Made by a program: the position numbers and the translations under genes
Part shown: positions 1 through 7,725 of the stretch, in pieces
Position numbering within the stretch: the first letter of the stretch is position 1
Layout of the letters: every line of letters begins with the position of its first letter
DNA from: Dehalococcoidia bacterium
Lineage (GTDB): Bacteria; Chloroflexota; Dehalococcoidia; GIF9; UBA5629
Direction of reading: 5' to 3'
Length of the DNA: 9,408 nt
Assembly: GCA_014384515.1 (NCBI GenBank)
Contig: JACNFS010000078.1
Location: 1,926-11,333 of the forward strand
Notes under the pieces: model-generated
The model's database searches: none
What the model was told of the DNA's origin: nothing
What the model saw: only the letters and a program-made list of their open reading frames with translations

Positions 1-1
1 A

Positions 2-79
2 CGAGCCAAGTCAGCCGAACTCACCCTCGGTGATGCTGATTTCCATCGAGAGGCACTAGCTCAGGCGTTAGGGCTGTAG
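2..79 (+). CDS. C-terminal end of an unidentified upstream gene (partial)
   Basis: The frame is open from the left edge of the window and ends with TAG at 77-79, giving about 25 residues that end in ALAQALGL. The composition is protein-like (acidic and hydrophobic residues alternating, Ala/Leu-rich end), but there is too little to recognise a family. It could also be chance open frame. No hairpin with a T-run follows it, so its transcription end is not visible. The next gene, rpsB, begins 337 bases later behind its own promoter, so the two are probably separate transcription units. Confidence 0.3.
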   Translation, partial: RAKSAELTLGDADFHREALAQALGL

Positions 80-339
80 TTTTGGGCTGGGGCAGACTAA
101 GAACAAAAGCGGCGCGACAATTGCTGCCTTATTGAGAAATCATCTTACCCGACTGTTGTCTGGCCAAATCACAAGCTTGAATTAGTCTCTCGTGGTTTCG
201 TGTCCTTGTTTGCCCAGTCATATTGACTACTCACAGAACATCTGGCCATTCCGACAACAATCAGCCAGCTTTCTACCGAAAGCTCGTGAGCTACGCAAAC
301 CCAGTGCTTCCTACAAATGCCAAACTGCCTTTCGGACAA
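80..339. other. Intergenic stretch upstream of the rpsB promoter
   Basis: No frame here has both a plausible start with a ribosome binding site and protein-like composition. One frame opens at TTG 223 and runs into rpsB, but it has no Shine-Dalgarno sequence and its product looks random. The stretch does hold inverted repeats at 267-292 (listed separately). It also holds the 9-mer GACAATTGC at 116-124, which recurs at 335-343 inside the promoter, and the 8-mer TCTGGCCA at 158-165 and 241-248. No tRNA or classical rho-independent terminator was seen. Confidence 0.5.
267..292. repeat. Nested inverted repeats upstream of the rpsB promoter
   Basis: AGCTTTC (267-273) and GAAAGCT (278-284) form a perfect 7-bp inverted repeat around the loop TACC. 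The right-hand AGCT (281-284) is reused in a second palindrome, AGCTC-GT-GAGCT (281-292). The two structures share bases, so as RNA they would exclude each other. As DNA they could be a protein binding site. No T-run follows, so this is not a standard terminator. It lies about 50 bases upstream of the predicted -35 element. Confidence 0.5.
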
Positions 340-368
340 TTGCCTCACCAGTCGGCTTATGATATACT
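340..368 (+). promoter_or_regulatory. Predicted housekeeping sigma promoter for the rpsB cluster
   Basis: A -35 box TTGCCT (340-345) and a -10 box TATACT (363-368) are separated by the ideal 17 bases. The -10 is preceded by TGA (360-362), which gives an extended -10 TGn motif. Transcription would begin near 375, leaving a leader of about 42 bases before the rpsB start. This is the best promoter match noticed in the non-coding parts of the window and sits just before the first gene of a tightly packed cluster. The short leader leaves little room for an S2 autoregulatory structure of the kind known from other bacteria. Confidence 0.7.
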
Positions 369-405
369 GATCAGCAACTTTAATCAGGCAATGTCGTCTG
401 AAACC

Positions 406-419
406 AGGAGGTATATTTG
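406..419 (+). promoter_or_regulatory. rpsB ribosome binding site fixing a TTG start
   Basis: A perfect AGGAGG (406-411) lies 5 bases before TTG at 417-419. The protein read from this TTG begins MSEPISVKQLLEAGAHFGH, the normal start of ribosomal protein S2. The ATG at 391 is out of frame with S2, so TTG is the supported initiator. Confidence 0.85.
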
Positions 420-1214
420 TCAGAGCCTATTTCAGTTAAACAGCTCCTGGAGGCTGGAGCTCATTTTGGACACCTGACCGCCCATTGGCACCCACGTATG
501 AAAAGCTACATTTTCACCGAACGCAATGGTATTCACATCATTGACCTAGAACAAACTGTAACCATGTTAGATAAGGCCTGCACCTACGTCAGAGATTTAG
601 TAAGCAATGGGGAAAGTATTCTCTTTGTCGGCACCAAGAAACAAGCTCAGGAAATAATAGAAGAAGAAGCTAAACGGTGTGGTATGTATTATGTCAACCA
701 ACGGTGGTTGGGGGGAATGCTAACTAATTTTGCTACCGTCCAGGCCAGAATAGATTATCTAGTTCGCCTCGAGGATAGAAAAGAAAGAGGCGAGCTAGAC
801 TACATGTCAAAGAAAGAAAGACTGAAGGTTGATAAAGAGATATCCCGTCTGAACAAGCTACTGGGTGGCTTCAAGGAACTGACTACTCTCCCTGGAGCTA
901 TGTTTATCGTGGACCCAACCAAAGAGAGGATAGCTCTGGCTGAAGCAAAAAAGGTCGGTGTACCTGTAGTGGCTATGGTAGACACCAATTGCAATCCCAC
1001 CGGTATCGACCACCTCATCCCTGCCAACGATGATGCCATAAAGGCAATCAAACTTGTATGCGGTAGGATAGCCGATGCCGTTCTAGAAGGCAAAATGATT
1101 AAGGAGACCGGCGAAGTCGGGATCGCTGAACCAGCCCCGGCAGAGACGGAATCTGGTGAATTGTTGGAATCCTATACTTTTGCACCTGACGAATCCGAAC
1201 AGGCGACGCGCTGA
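417..1214 (+). CDS. rpsB: 30S ribosomal protein S2
   Basis: S2 (265 residues) binds the small ribosomal subunit between head and body and helps recruit S1 in bacteria that have it. The S2 family is clear from LEAGAHFGH (residues 11-19), QRWLGGMLTNF (95-105), the coiled-coil segment near 110-150, and PVVAMVDTNCNPTGIDHLIP (183-202). The tail after about residue 230 is acidic and Pro/Ala/Glu-rich, as often found in S2 proteins. It makes the protein somewhat longer than the 241 residues of E. coli S2. The start is TTG behind a perfect AGGAGG. It is the first gene of the cluster and its stop lies 28 bases before tsf, a pairing conserved across bacteria. No broken motif was seen. Confidence 0.98.
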   Translation: MSEPISVKQLLEAGAHFGHLTAHWHPRMKSYIFTERNGIHIIDLEQTVTMLDKACTYVRDLVSNGESILFVGTKKQAQEIIEEEAKRCGMYYVNQRWLGGMLTNFATVQARIDYLVRLEDRKERGELDYMSKKERLKVDKEISRLNKLLGGFKELTTLPGAMFIVDPTKERIALAEAKKVGVPVVAMVDTNCNPTGIDHLIPANDDAIKAIKLVCGRIADAVLEGKMIKETGEVGIAEPAPAETESGELLESYTFAPDESEQATR

Positions 1215-1216
1215 CG

Positions 1217-1238
1217 CCTTCTTCACAAAGAAGGAGAT
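1217..1238 (+). promoter_or_regulatory. Hairpin masking the tsf ribosome binding site
   Basis: CCTTCTT (1217-1223) pairs perfectly with AAGAAGG (1228-1234) around the loop CACA. The right arm covers most of the tsf Shine-Dalgarno AAGGAG (1231-1236). The left arm begins 3 bases after the rpsB stop codon (1212-1214), so a ribosome finishing rpsB would cover and melt it. This is the layout expected for translational coupling of tsf to rpsB. The pairing is read directly from the sequence; the function is inferred. Confidence 0.6.
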
Positions 1239-1242
1239 AGAA

Positions 1243-3040
<1,798 letters not shown>

Positions 3041-3116
3041 GAACTCAGGAAACCACAGCCTACCATTTCGCAGAGAAGTCAATAGCCACTGATAGAGAAT
3101 CAAAGCATAAGCATGC

Positions 3117-3194
3117 CAATACTGGGAAGTCTTGCTAATGCCTACGGACCGTTGTCACCGCCGCTTTGGAGAACCAGAGCCTGAGGAACAAGTA
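3117..3194 (+). pseudogene. Possible decayed C-terminal remnant of uppS
   Basis: The 153 bases between frr and cdsA are far too short for undecaprenyl diphosphate synthase (about 230-250 residues), the gene expected at this position. A frame that is open only after a stop at 3108-3110 reads QYW (from 3117), then EVLLMPTDRCHRRFGEPEPE. UppS proteins usually end with a YWPDF segment followed some 20 residues later by RRFG. Here YW and RRFG are present but about 7-8 residues too close, with the PDF segment missing. The frame runs on into cdsA with no stop at the right place. No start or catalytic IIMDGNGRWA motif is present. The match is short and could be chance. Confidence 0.35.
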
Positions 3195-3988
3195 TGCTCA
3201 GGCAGAGACTATTCACTGCTATCATCGGCCTACCCCTCCTTATTGCCGCAATCTGGTTTGGCAAACCTTGGTTTACGCTCCTGATAGCTGCTGCAGCCAT
3301 AGTCGGTAGCCTCGAGTTCTACCGAATGGCCAGCCAGTCTAGAAGACAGCCAATTACCTATTTCGGGGCAGCTTGGGTATTATTACTTGTCCTCAGCCCC
3401 CACTGTCCATACGCCGGCACGACGCCTTTTCTCATCACTTCGGCCATAGTCATCTCTCTAATCTGGCTGCTATTTCGGTCTCCGAGGGAACAGGCTTTCA
3501 ACAACTGGGCGTGGACGATAGCCGGAATCCTCTATGTTGGCTGGATGCTTAGCTACTGGGTTGACCTCAGAAACTTGGAAGCCGGCAAGGCGTGGGTGTT
3601 CTGGGCTATAATCACTACTTTGGCCAGCGATACGTGTGCCTTTTTTGCCGGCAGAGCTTGGGGTAAACACCCCCTGGCTCCAGCCTTGAGTCCCGGCAAA
3701 ACATGGGAGGGAGCCATAGGTGGGCTACTGGCTAGCGTCATAGTCTCTCCAATTCTCGGTATGATCTTGTCACTGCCGTTCAATTACTGGCAGGCGGCGC
3801 TTCTGGGGGGTGTCATCAGCATATTCGCTCAGCTCGGCGATTTAGTTGAGTCATTACTCAAGCGTAACACAGGCGCCAAGGACTCAGGGAGCTTACTACC
3901 CGGACATGGAGGTATCCTCGACCGTATTGACAGCCACATATTCACCGGGGTTATAGCATACTACTGTGCAGAATTCGCTGCATTATGA
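3194..3988 (+). CDS. cdsA: Phosphatidate cytidylyltransferase (CDP-diglyceride synthase)
   Basis: CdsA condenses phosphatidic acid and CTP to CDP-diacylglycerol, the precursor of the cell's phospholipids, in the cytoplasmic membrane. The protein (264 residues) is highly hydrophobic with about seven to eight membrane segments, for example near residues 8-22, 27-42, 58-69, 80-94 and 103-121. The family signature lies at residues 220-246: S, then KR, KD, and finally PGHGGILDRID. The Asp residues in it bind the catalytic metal. The ATG start is 7 bases after GAGG within TGAGGA (3182-3187). The stop overlaps the dxr start as ATGA. In related clusters the partner gene just upstream is uppS, which is missing here. 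Confidence 0.96.
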   Translation: MLRQRLFTAIIGLPLLIAAIWFGKPWFTLLIAAAAIVGSLEFYRMASQSRRQPITYFGAAWVLLLVLSPHCPYAGTTPFLITSAIVISLIWLLFRSPREQAFNNWAWTIAGILYVGWMLSYWVDLRNLEAGKAWVFWAIITTLASDTCAFFAGRAWGKHPLAPALSPGKTWEGAIGGLLASVIVSPILGMILSLPFNYWQAALLGGVISIFAQLGDLVESLLKRNTGAKDSGSLLPGHGGILDRIDSHIFTGVIAYYCAEFAAL

Positions 3989-5124
3989 GCAACACCATGA
4001 AAAGATTGGCTATCCTAGGTTCGACGGGCTCAATAGGGCAGCAGACTCTCGACATAGTGAGAACCTTCCCCAACAAATTCAGGGTCATAGGACTGGCTGG
4101 GGGGGAAAACAGCGGTCTGCTAGCTAAACAAGTCAGTGAATTCCAGCCCCAACTGGTCTATTCAGCACTTAAGCTTGACCTACCCGGTAAGGCAGAGTTT
4201 TCATCAATGGAAGAGATAGCCAGCCACCCTGATGTCGACCTTGTCGTCATAGCCACCACAGGCAAAACAGGACTGACCCCGGCTCTAGCAGCTATAAGAG
4301 CCAGCAAGAAGATAGCCCTGGCCAACAAAGAGATACTGGTCATGGCAGGCAGAATCATCACCGCAGAAGCCAAACAACACCGAGCACAGATACTACCTAT
4401 CGATAGTGAGCATAGCGCCATATGGCAGTGCCTCCGTGGAGAGAAAGGCGAGGTGGCTCGACTCATCCTGACAGCCTCAGGGGGACCCTTCTACCGCTAC
4501 TCTCCGTCGCAATTGGCCAAGGTCACCGCTGAAGAAGCTCTCCAGCACCCTACCTGGAAAATGGGAAGGAAAGTCACTATTGATTCGGCAACCCTTATGA
4601 ACAAGGGGCTGGAAGCAATCGAAGCTCACTGGCTTTTTTCCATCCCCTTCAGCAAAATCGAAATTGTCATCCACCCACAGAGTATTATTCATTCTCTAGT
4701 AGAATTCATGGATGGCTCGCTAAAAGCGCAACTCAGCTTCCCCGATATGCATCTGCCCATACAATATGCGTTGTCCTATCCCAGACGGCTGCCTAACTCT
4801 GAGTTGCCGCGCCTTGACTTAGTCCGAGTGAAGGCACTAAACTTTGAGCCGGTGACTTATCACAATTTCCCATGCCTAAGACTGGCTCTCGAGGCCGCCA
4901 AAAGGGGGGGGACTTACCCCGCCGTCCTCTGTGCCGCCGATGAAATAGCTACCCATCTCTTTCTCGCCGGGCAGACGAGTTTTCCTGGCATCGCTGAAAT
5001 AGTAGCCAAGACTATCGACCTACACCGAGGCATTGCCAACCCTACTCTGGACGAGATTCTAGCCGCTGATACCTGGGGCAGAGAAACTGCGGCCAATATT
5101 GCCACAAAGGAAAGCCTATGTTAG
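3985..5124 (+). CDS. dxr: 1-deoxy-D-xylulose 5-phosphate reductoisomerase
   Basis: Dxr rearranges and reduces DXP to 2-C-methyl-D-erythritol 4-phosphate with NADPH, the committed step of the MEP isoprenoid pathway and the target of fosmidomycin. The N-terminal Rossmann motif is LGSTGSIGQQTLDIV (residues 11-25). ANKE (113-116) follows. The metal ligands are D140 and E142 in LPIDSEHSAIW, and E210 in LMNKGLE. Substrate-site segments are TASGGPF (163-169) and HPTWKMG (188-194). At 379 residues it is slightly shorter than the E. coli protein (398). The start ATG overlaps the cdsA stop by 4 bases. A second in-frame ATG at 3997 would remove only four residues and is an alternative. No strong Shine-Dalgarno is visible, so coupling to cdsA is likely. 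Confidence 0.97.
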   Translation: MSNTMKRLAILGSTGSIGQQTLDIVRTFPNKFRVIGLAGGENSGLLAKQVSEFQPQLVYSALKLDLPGKAEFSSMEEIASHPDVDLVVIATTGKTGLTPALAAIRASKKIALANKEILVMAGRIITAEAKQHRAQILPIDSEHSAIWQCLRGEKGEVARLILTASGGPFYRYSPSQLAKVTAEEALQHPTWKMGRKVTIDSATLMNKGLEAIEAHWLFSIPFSKIEIVIHPQSIIHSLVEFMDGSLKAQLSFPDMHLPIQYALSYPRRLPNSELPRLDLVRVKALNFEPVTYHNFPCLRLALEAAKRGGTYPAVLCAADEIATHLFLAGQTSFPGIAEIVAKTIDLHRGIANPTLDEILAADTWGRETAANIATKESLC

Positions 5125-6188
5125 AAACAATAGCACTGACAGCAGTCAGCTTTGTCGGTGTATTACTAGTACTTGTCTTTGCCCATGAACTTGGGCATTT
5201 CATCACGGCCAAGCTTTCGGGAGTAAAAGTAGAGGAGTTTGGCATTGGTTTTCCCCCTCGGCTCCTGAGTTTCAAGCGGGGCGAGACAGTATACTCGCTA
5301 AACGCTATACTGCTCGGCGGTTTCACCAAGCTGCTAGGAGAGGAAGATCCAACATTTCCGGGCAGCCTGGCTAGCAAAAGCATCGCCACCAGAGTTTTGG
5401 TCCTTGGCGCCGGTTCAATGATGAATATCTTGCTTCCCATATTGCTTTTCTCAATCGCCTTTATGGTGCCTCACGACATGCTACTAGAAAAAGTGGTGGT
5501 CGAGGAAGTAGCCCCAAGTTCGCCGGCTCAAAGCGCTGGGATTGAGCCAGGAGACACCATACTAGAAATAAACGGCCGCACAATTGAGAACCGTGGTACT
5601 GTCGGCTACCTCATCCAGCTGAATCTTGGCTCAGAGGTAAACATCTTGCTTCAGAAGCCTGACCTCAGCCAAAATGAAGTCAATGTGAAGCCAAGGTGGA
5701 ATCCACCGCAGGAGCAAGGGGCCATTGGCGTCACCATTACCGGGGCAGACAGCACTGTAGTCCGCGAGTCCTATCCTATTTGGAAAGCAGTCCCCTCTAG
5801 CGTAATTCATTGCTGGGAGATCCTTATCCTGTTTCGAAATGAAGTAGCAAGCTGGTTCATCAGAGGAACAGCACCTGAACTAGCCGGTCCGATAGGCATT
5901 GCCGAACTGACCGGCCAGATGGCCAAAGCTGGTCTAAGTCCGTTGCTTGAATTCGCTGCCCTAATCAGTATCAATTTGGCCATAATCAACCTATTTCCTT
6001 TCCCAGGGCTGGATGGAGGCAGGCTTGTCTTTGTAGCTTTGGAATGGGTTCGGCGGGGCAAGAGGATATCTGCCAAGAAAGAGGGGCTTGTCCACCTTGT
6101 TGGCCTGATAGTATTGCTAGTGCTGATTGCCGCTATAAGCTATTATGACATTACACGTATTATCCAAGGGGAGAGCCTGCTGCCTTGA
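5118..6188 (+). CDS. rseP: RseP-type site-2 zinc metalloprotease with PDZ domain
   Basis: This is an intramembrane protease of the S2P family (M50), which in other bacteria cleaves anti-sigma factors and signal-peptide remnants in the cytoplasmic membrane. The zinc-binding HELGH (residues 23-27) lies in the first membrane segment. The third ligand is the Asp of LDGGRL (298-303) in a later segment. A single PDZ domain lies at about 120-195, with the SPAQSAGIEPGDTILEING core. Further membrane segments are near 95-118, 275-297 and 325-345. The 356-residue length matches the one-PDZ form rather than the two-PDZ E. coli RseP (450). The start ATG overlaps the end of dxr by 7 bases, with AAGGAAAG at 5107-5114. 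No anti-sigma or sigma gene is in the window, so its substrate here is unknown. Confidence 0.94.
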   Translation: MLETIALTAVSFVGVLLVLVFAHELGHFITAKLSGVKVEEFGIGFPPRLLSFKRGETVYSLNAILLGGFTKLLGEEDPTFPGSLASKSIATRVLVLGAGSMMNILLPILLFSIAFMVPHDMLLEKVVVEEVAPSSPAQSAGIEPGDTILEINGRTIENRGTVGYLIQLNLGSEVNILLQKPDLSQNEVNVKPRWNPPQEQGAIGVTITGADSTVVRESYPIWKAVPSSVIHCWEILILFRNEVASWFIRGTAPELAGPIGIAELTGQMAKAGLSPLLEFAALISINLAIINLFPFPGLDGGRLVFVALEWVRRGKRISAKKEGLVHLVGLIVLLVLIAAISYYDITRIIQGESLLP

Positions 6189-7243
6189 TAGTTCGTCGCT
6201 CATCTAAGCCTATCAGAGTTGGAACAATAACCGTGGGGGGTGATGCTCCCATTGTAATTCAGTCTATGACCAAAACCGATACCAGGAACGTACCAGCTAC
6301 CGTAGCTCAGATTAAGGAGCTCGCTGATTGCGGTTGTGAGATGGTCAGAGTAGCCGTGCCCGATAGTGAGGCTGCGCAGGCTATTTCAACCATTAAGCAA
6401 AATACTTCCATTCCAATCATTGCCGACATTCATTTCGATTATCGGCTTGCCTTGGCAGCACTGGCAGCCGGCGCTGACGGGCTTCGCCTGAACCCGGGGA
6501 ATATTCGTGACCCAGAGCAAATCGCCAAAGTAGTCCGGGCAGCTAGGGAAAGGCAGACGCCCATTCGTATCGGCATCAACGCTGGAAGCCTGCCGCCGGC
6601 CTCAAAGCAACACTCATCTATACCTGAGCACATGGTCAGCGCAGCATTGGAGCAAGTGAGCTTGCTAGAAAGCCTGGATTTTGATTTGATTAAGGTTTCC
6701 CTTAAAGCCTTCGACGTGCTTACCACAATCGAGGCCTACAGAACAATATCCCCAAGAATATCCTACCCTTTGCATCTAGGTATAACCGAGGCAGGTCTTC
6801 CTCGAGCAGGTGCTGTTCGCAGCGCAGTCGGCATTGGTATACTTCTTCACGAAGGTATCGGCGACACTATCCGTGTCTCCCTTAGCGCCCATCCTTGCGA
6901 GGAGGTAAATGCCGCTCATGAGATTCTAAGAAGCCTCGACCTCCGCCAACACGGCCCTACCTTGATAAGTTGCCCTGGCTGCGGTCGGGCTGACGTGGAT
7001 ATCATTGGTTTAGCTGAGTCCGTAGACAGGAGGCTAAGCGAGATAAGTAAACCCATCAAGGTTGCCGTCATGGGCTGTGTTGTCAACGGTCCAGGTGAGG
7101 CAAAAGACGCCGATGTCGGCATCGCTTGCGGCAAAGGCAGAGGTGCCATCTTCAGAAAAGGCGAAGTGGTAAGCACTGTAGACGAGACACGATTCCTGCA
7201 AGCCTTAATGGCGGAGGTGGAAAATCTTTGCGCACTAGACTGA
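6185..7243 (+). CDS. ispG: 4-hydroxy-3-methylbut-2-en-1-yl diphosphate synthase
   Basis: IspG reductively opens methylerythritol cyclodiphosphate to HMBPP, the next-to-last step of the MEP pathway, using a [4Fe-4S] cluster. The N-terminal TIM-barrel region shows IQSMTKTDT (residues 25-33), DIHFDYRLAL (81-90) and LRLNPGNI (100-107). The C-terminal cluster domain has SCPGCGR (262-268) and MGCVVNGPGEA (296-306), giving ligands C263, C266, C298 and the conserved E305. The 352-residue length is the usual bacterial two-domain form. The start is TTG, overlapping the rseP stop as TTGA. AAGGGGAG at 6166-6173 is 11 bases upstream, a long spacing, and the next in-frame ATG is at residue 28 within conserved sequence. 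Its electron donor is not encoded nearby. Confidence 0.96.
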   Translation: MIVRRSSKPIRVGTITVGGDAPIVIQSMTKTDTRNVPATVAQIKELADCGCEMVRVAVPDSEAAQAISTIKQNTSIPIIADIHFDYRLALAALAAGADGLRLNPGNIRDPEQIAKVVRAARERQTPIRIGINAGSLPPASKQHSSIPEHMVSAALEQVSLLESLDFDLIKVSLKAFDVLTTIEAYRTISPRISYPLHLGITEAGLPRAGAVRSAVGIGILLHEGIGDTIRVSLSAHPCEEVNAAHEILRSLDLRQHGPTLISCPGCGRADVDIIGLAESVDRRLSEISKPIKVAVMGCVVNGPGEAKDADVGIACGKGRGAIFRKGEVVSTVDETRFLQALMAEVENLCALD

Positions 7244-7369
7244 GTTACTTCGACATGATTTGATGTTGCAGGGTTCTCAGACTAATTCGCCCGCTCGGAG
7301 CGGAAAGAAGATGATATCGATGCAAGCTAAGGTTGTTGAAAATCGGTAGAGTCTCAAGGAGGCTAGGTT
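7244..7369 (+). other. ispG to DUF4389 gene spacer with small inverted repeat
   Basis: This 126-base gap contains the palindrome CCGCT-CGG-AGCGG at 7291-7303. As RNA it would make a 5-bp hairpin with a 3-base loop. It is followed by AAAGAAG rather than a T-run, so it is not a classical terminator. No -35/-10 pair with good matches was found. It is unclear whether the next gene is read through from ispG or has its own start of transcription. Confidence 0.4.
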
Positions 7370-7372
7370 GTG
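7356..7372 (+). promoter_or_regulatory. Strong ribosome binding site with GTG start
   Basis: AAGGAGG (7356-7362) is a near-perfect complement of the 16S rRNA 3' end and lies 7 bases before GTG at 7370-7372. It is what makes the short DUF4389 frame convincing and fixes its start. An overlapping frame in another register beginning at 7333 lacks such a site. Confidence 0.8.
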
Positions 7373-7666
7373 AAGGAAAACAAAGGAGAATATCCGATAA
7401 CCATCACTTTCCGTCATCAAGAAGGACTCTCACGGCTGACTACTTTTCTGAGACTGCTTATGGTTATACCCCACTGGATTGTCCTGTGGGCTATCGGCAT
7501 AGCCGTCAGCGTTGTCAGGTTCATTGCCTGGTGGGCTATTTTGTTCACTGCTAGATATCCTCAGTGGGCTTTCAATTTCGTCGCTGGTTACGTTCGCTGG
7601 TACACTAGAGTAATGGCTTATTACTGTCTACTAACTGACCGATACCCGCCGTTCAGCATGCAATAG
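7370..7666 (+). CDS. DUF4389 family small membrane protein
   Basis: The product has 98 residues and no known biochemical role. It fits the DUF4389 pattern as I remember it: a beta-like charged start (YPITITFRHQEGLSRL, residues 8-23), a hydrophobic Trp-rich centre (about 24-60) with IPHWIVLW, a WWAILFTARYPQW stretch (54-66), a second amphipathic or membrane segment (67-88), and a LLTDRYPPF close (87-95). It is likely an inner-membrane protein with one or two spans. Such domains often occur in tandem; here there is a single unit. The gene is intact and well served by a ribosome binding site. It lies 126 bases after ispG and 59 before proS, so it is more loosely placed than the overlapping genes upstream. 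A link to isoprenoid or envelope work is only a guess from position. Confidence 0.85.
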   Translation: MKENKGEYPITITFRHQEGLSRLTTFLRLLMVIPHWIVLWAIGIAVSVVRFIAWWAILFTARYPQWAFNFVAGYVRWYTRVMAYYCLLTDRYPPFSMQ

Positions 7667-7682
7667 GCATCTGGCAAGAGCC

Positions 7683-7703
7683 TTCTCAATAACGACTTGA
7701 GAA
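7683..7703. repeat. Perfect inverted repeat before proS
   Basis: TTCTCAA (7683-7689) and TTGAGAA (7697-7703) are perfect inverted copies around a 7-base spacer TAACGAC. The repeat lies 22 bases before the proS start and just upstream of its ribosome binding site, AGGGG at 7712-7716. The stem is AT-rich and is followed by TTCCATTT rather than a clean T-run. It could be a weak terminator after the DUF4389 gene, a regulator binding site, or an RNA stem affecting proS translation. None of the T-box sequence hallmarks was seen. Confidence 0.5.
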
Positions 7704-7725
7704 TTCCATTTAGGGGCCAACGAAT

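Noticed and set aside
223..477. 84-codon open frame before and into rpsB
   Set aside because: It starts at TTG with no Shine-Dalgarno, overlaps rpsB by 61 bases in another frame, contains the predicted promoter, and its product looks like random translation.
1156..1242. N-terminal extension of tsf to an upstream ATG
   Set aside because: It overlaps the end of rpsB, adds residues unlike any EF-Ts, and a proper AAGGAG sits before the TTG at 1243, where the family's usual N-terminus begins.
3043..3138. Short open frame directly after frr (about 31 codons)
   Set aside because: It has no start codon of its own or ribosome binding site, and its residues do not match the N-terminal or catalytic motifs of UppS.
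7260..7288. Possible promoter TTGATG - 17 bases - TAATTC before the DUF4389 gene
   Set aside because: The -10 candidate matches the consensus at only two of six positions, so the spacing alone is not convincing.
7333..7554. 73-codon frame overlapping the DUF4389 gene
   Set aside because: It is a different register of the same bases, without a good ribosome binding site and with a non-protein-like product.
7667..7725. T-box or tRNA-sensing leader for proS
   Set aside because: The gap is only 59 bases, too short for a T-box leader, and no T-box consensus is present.
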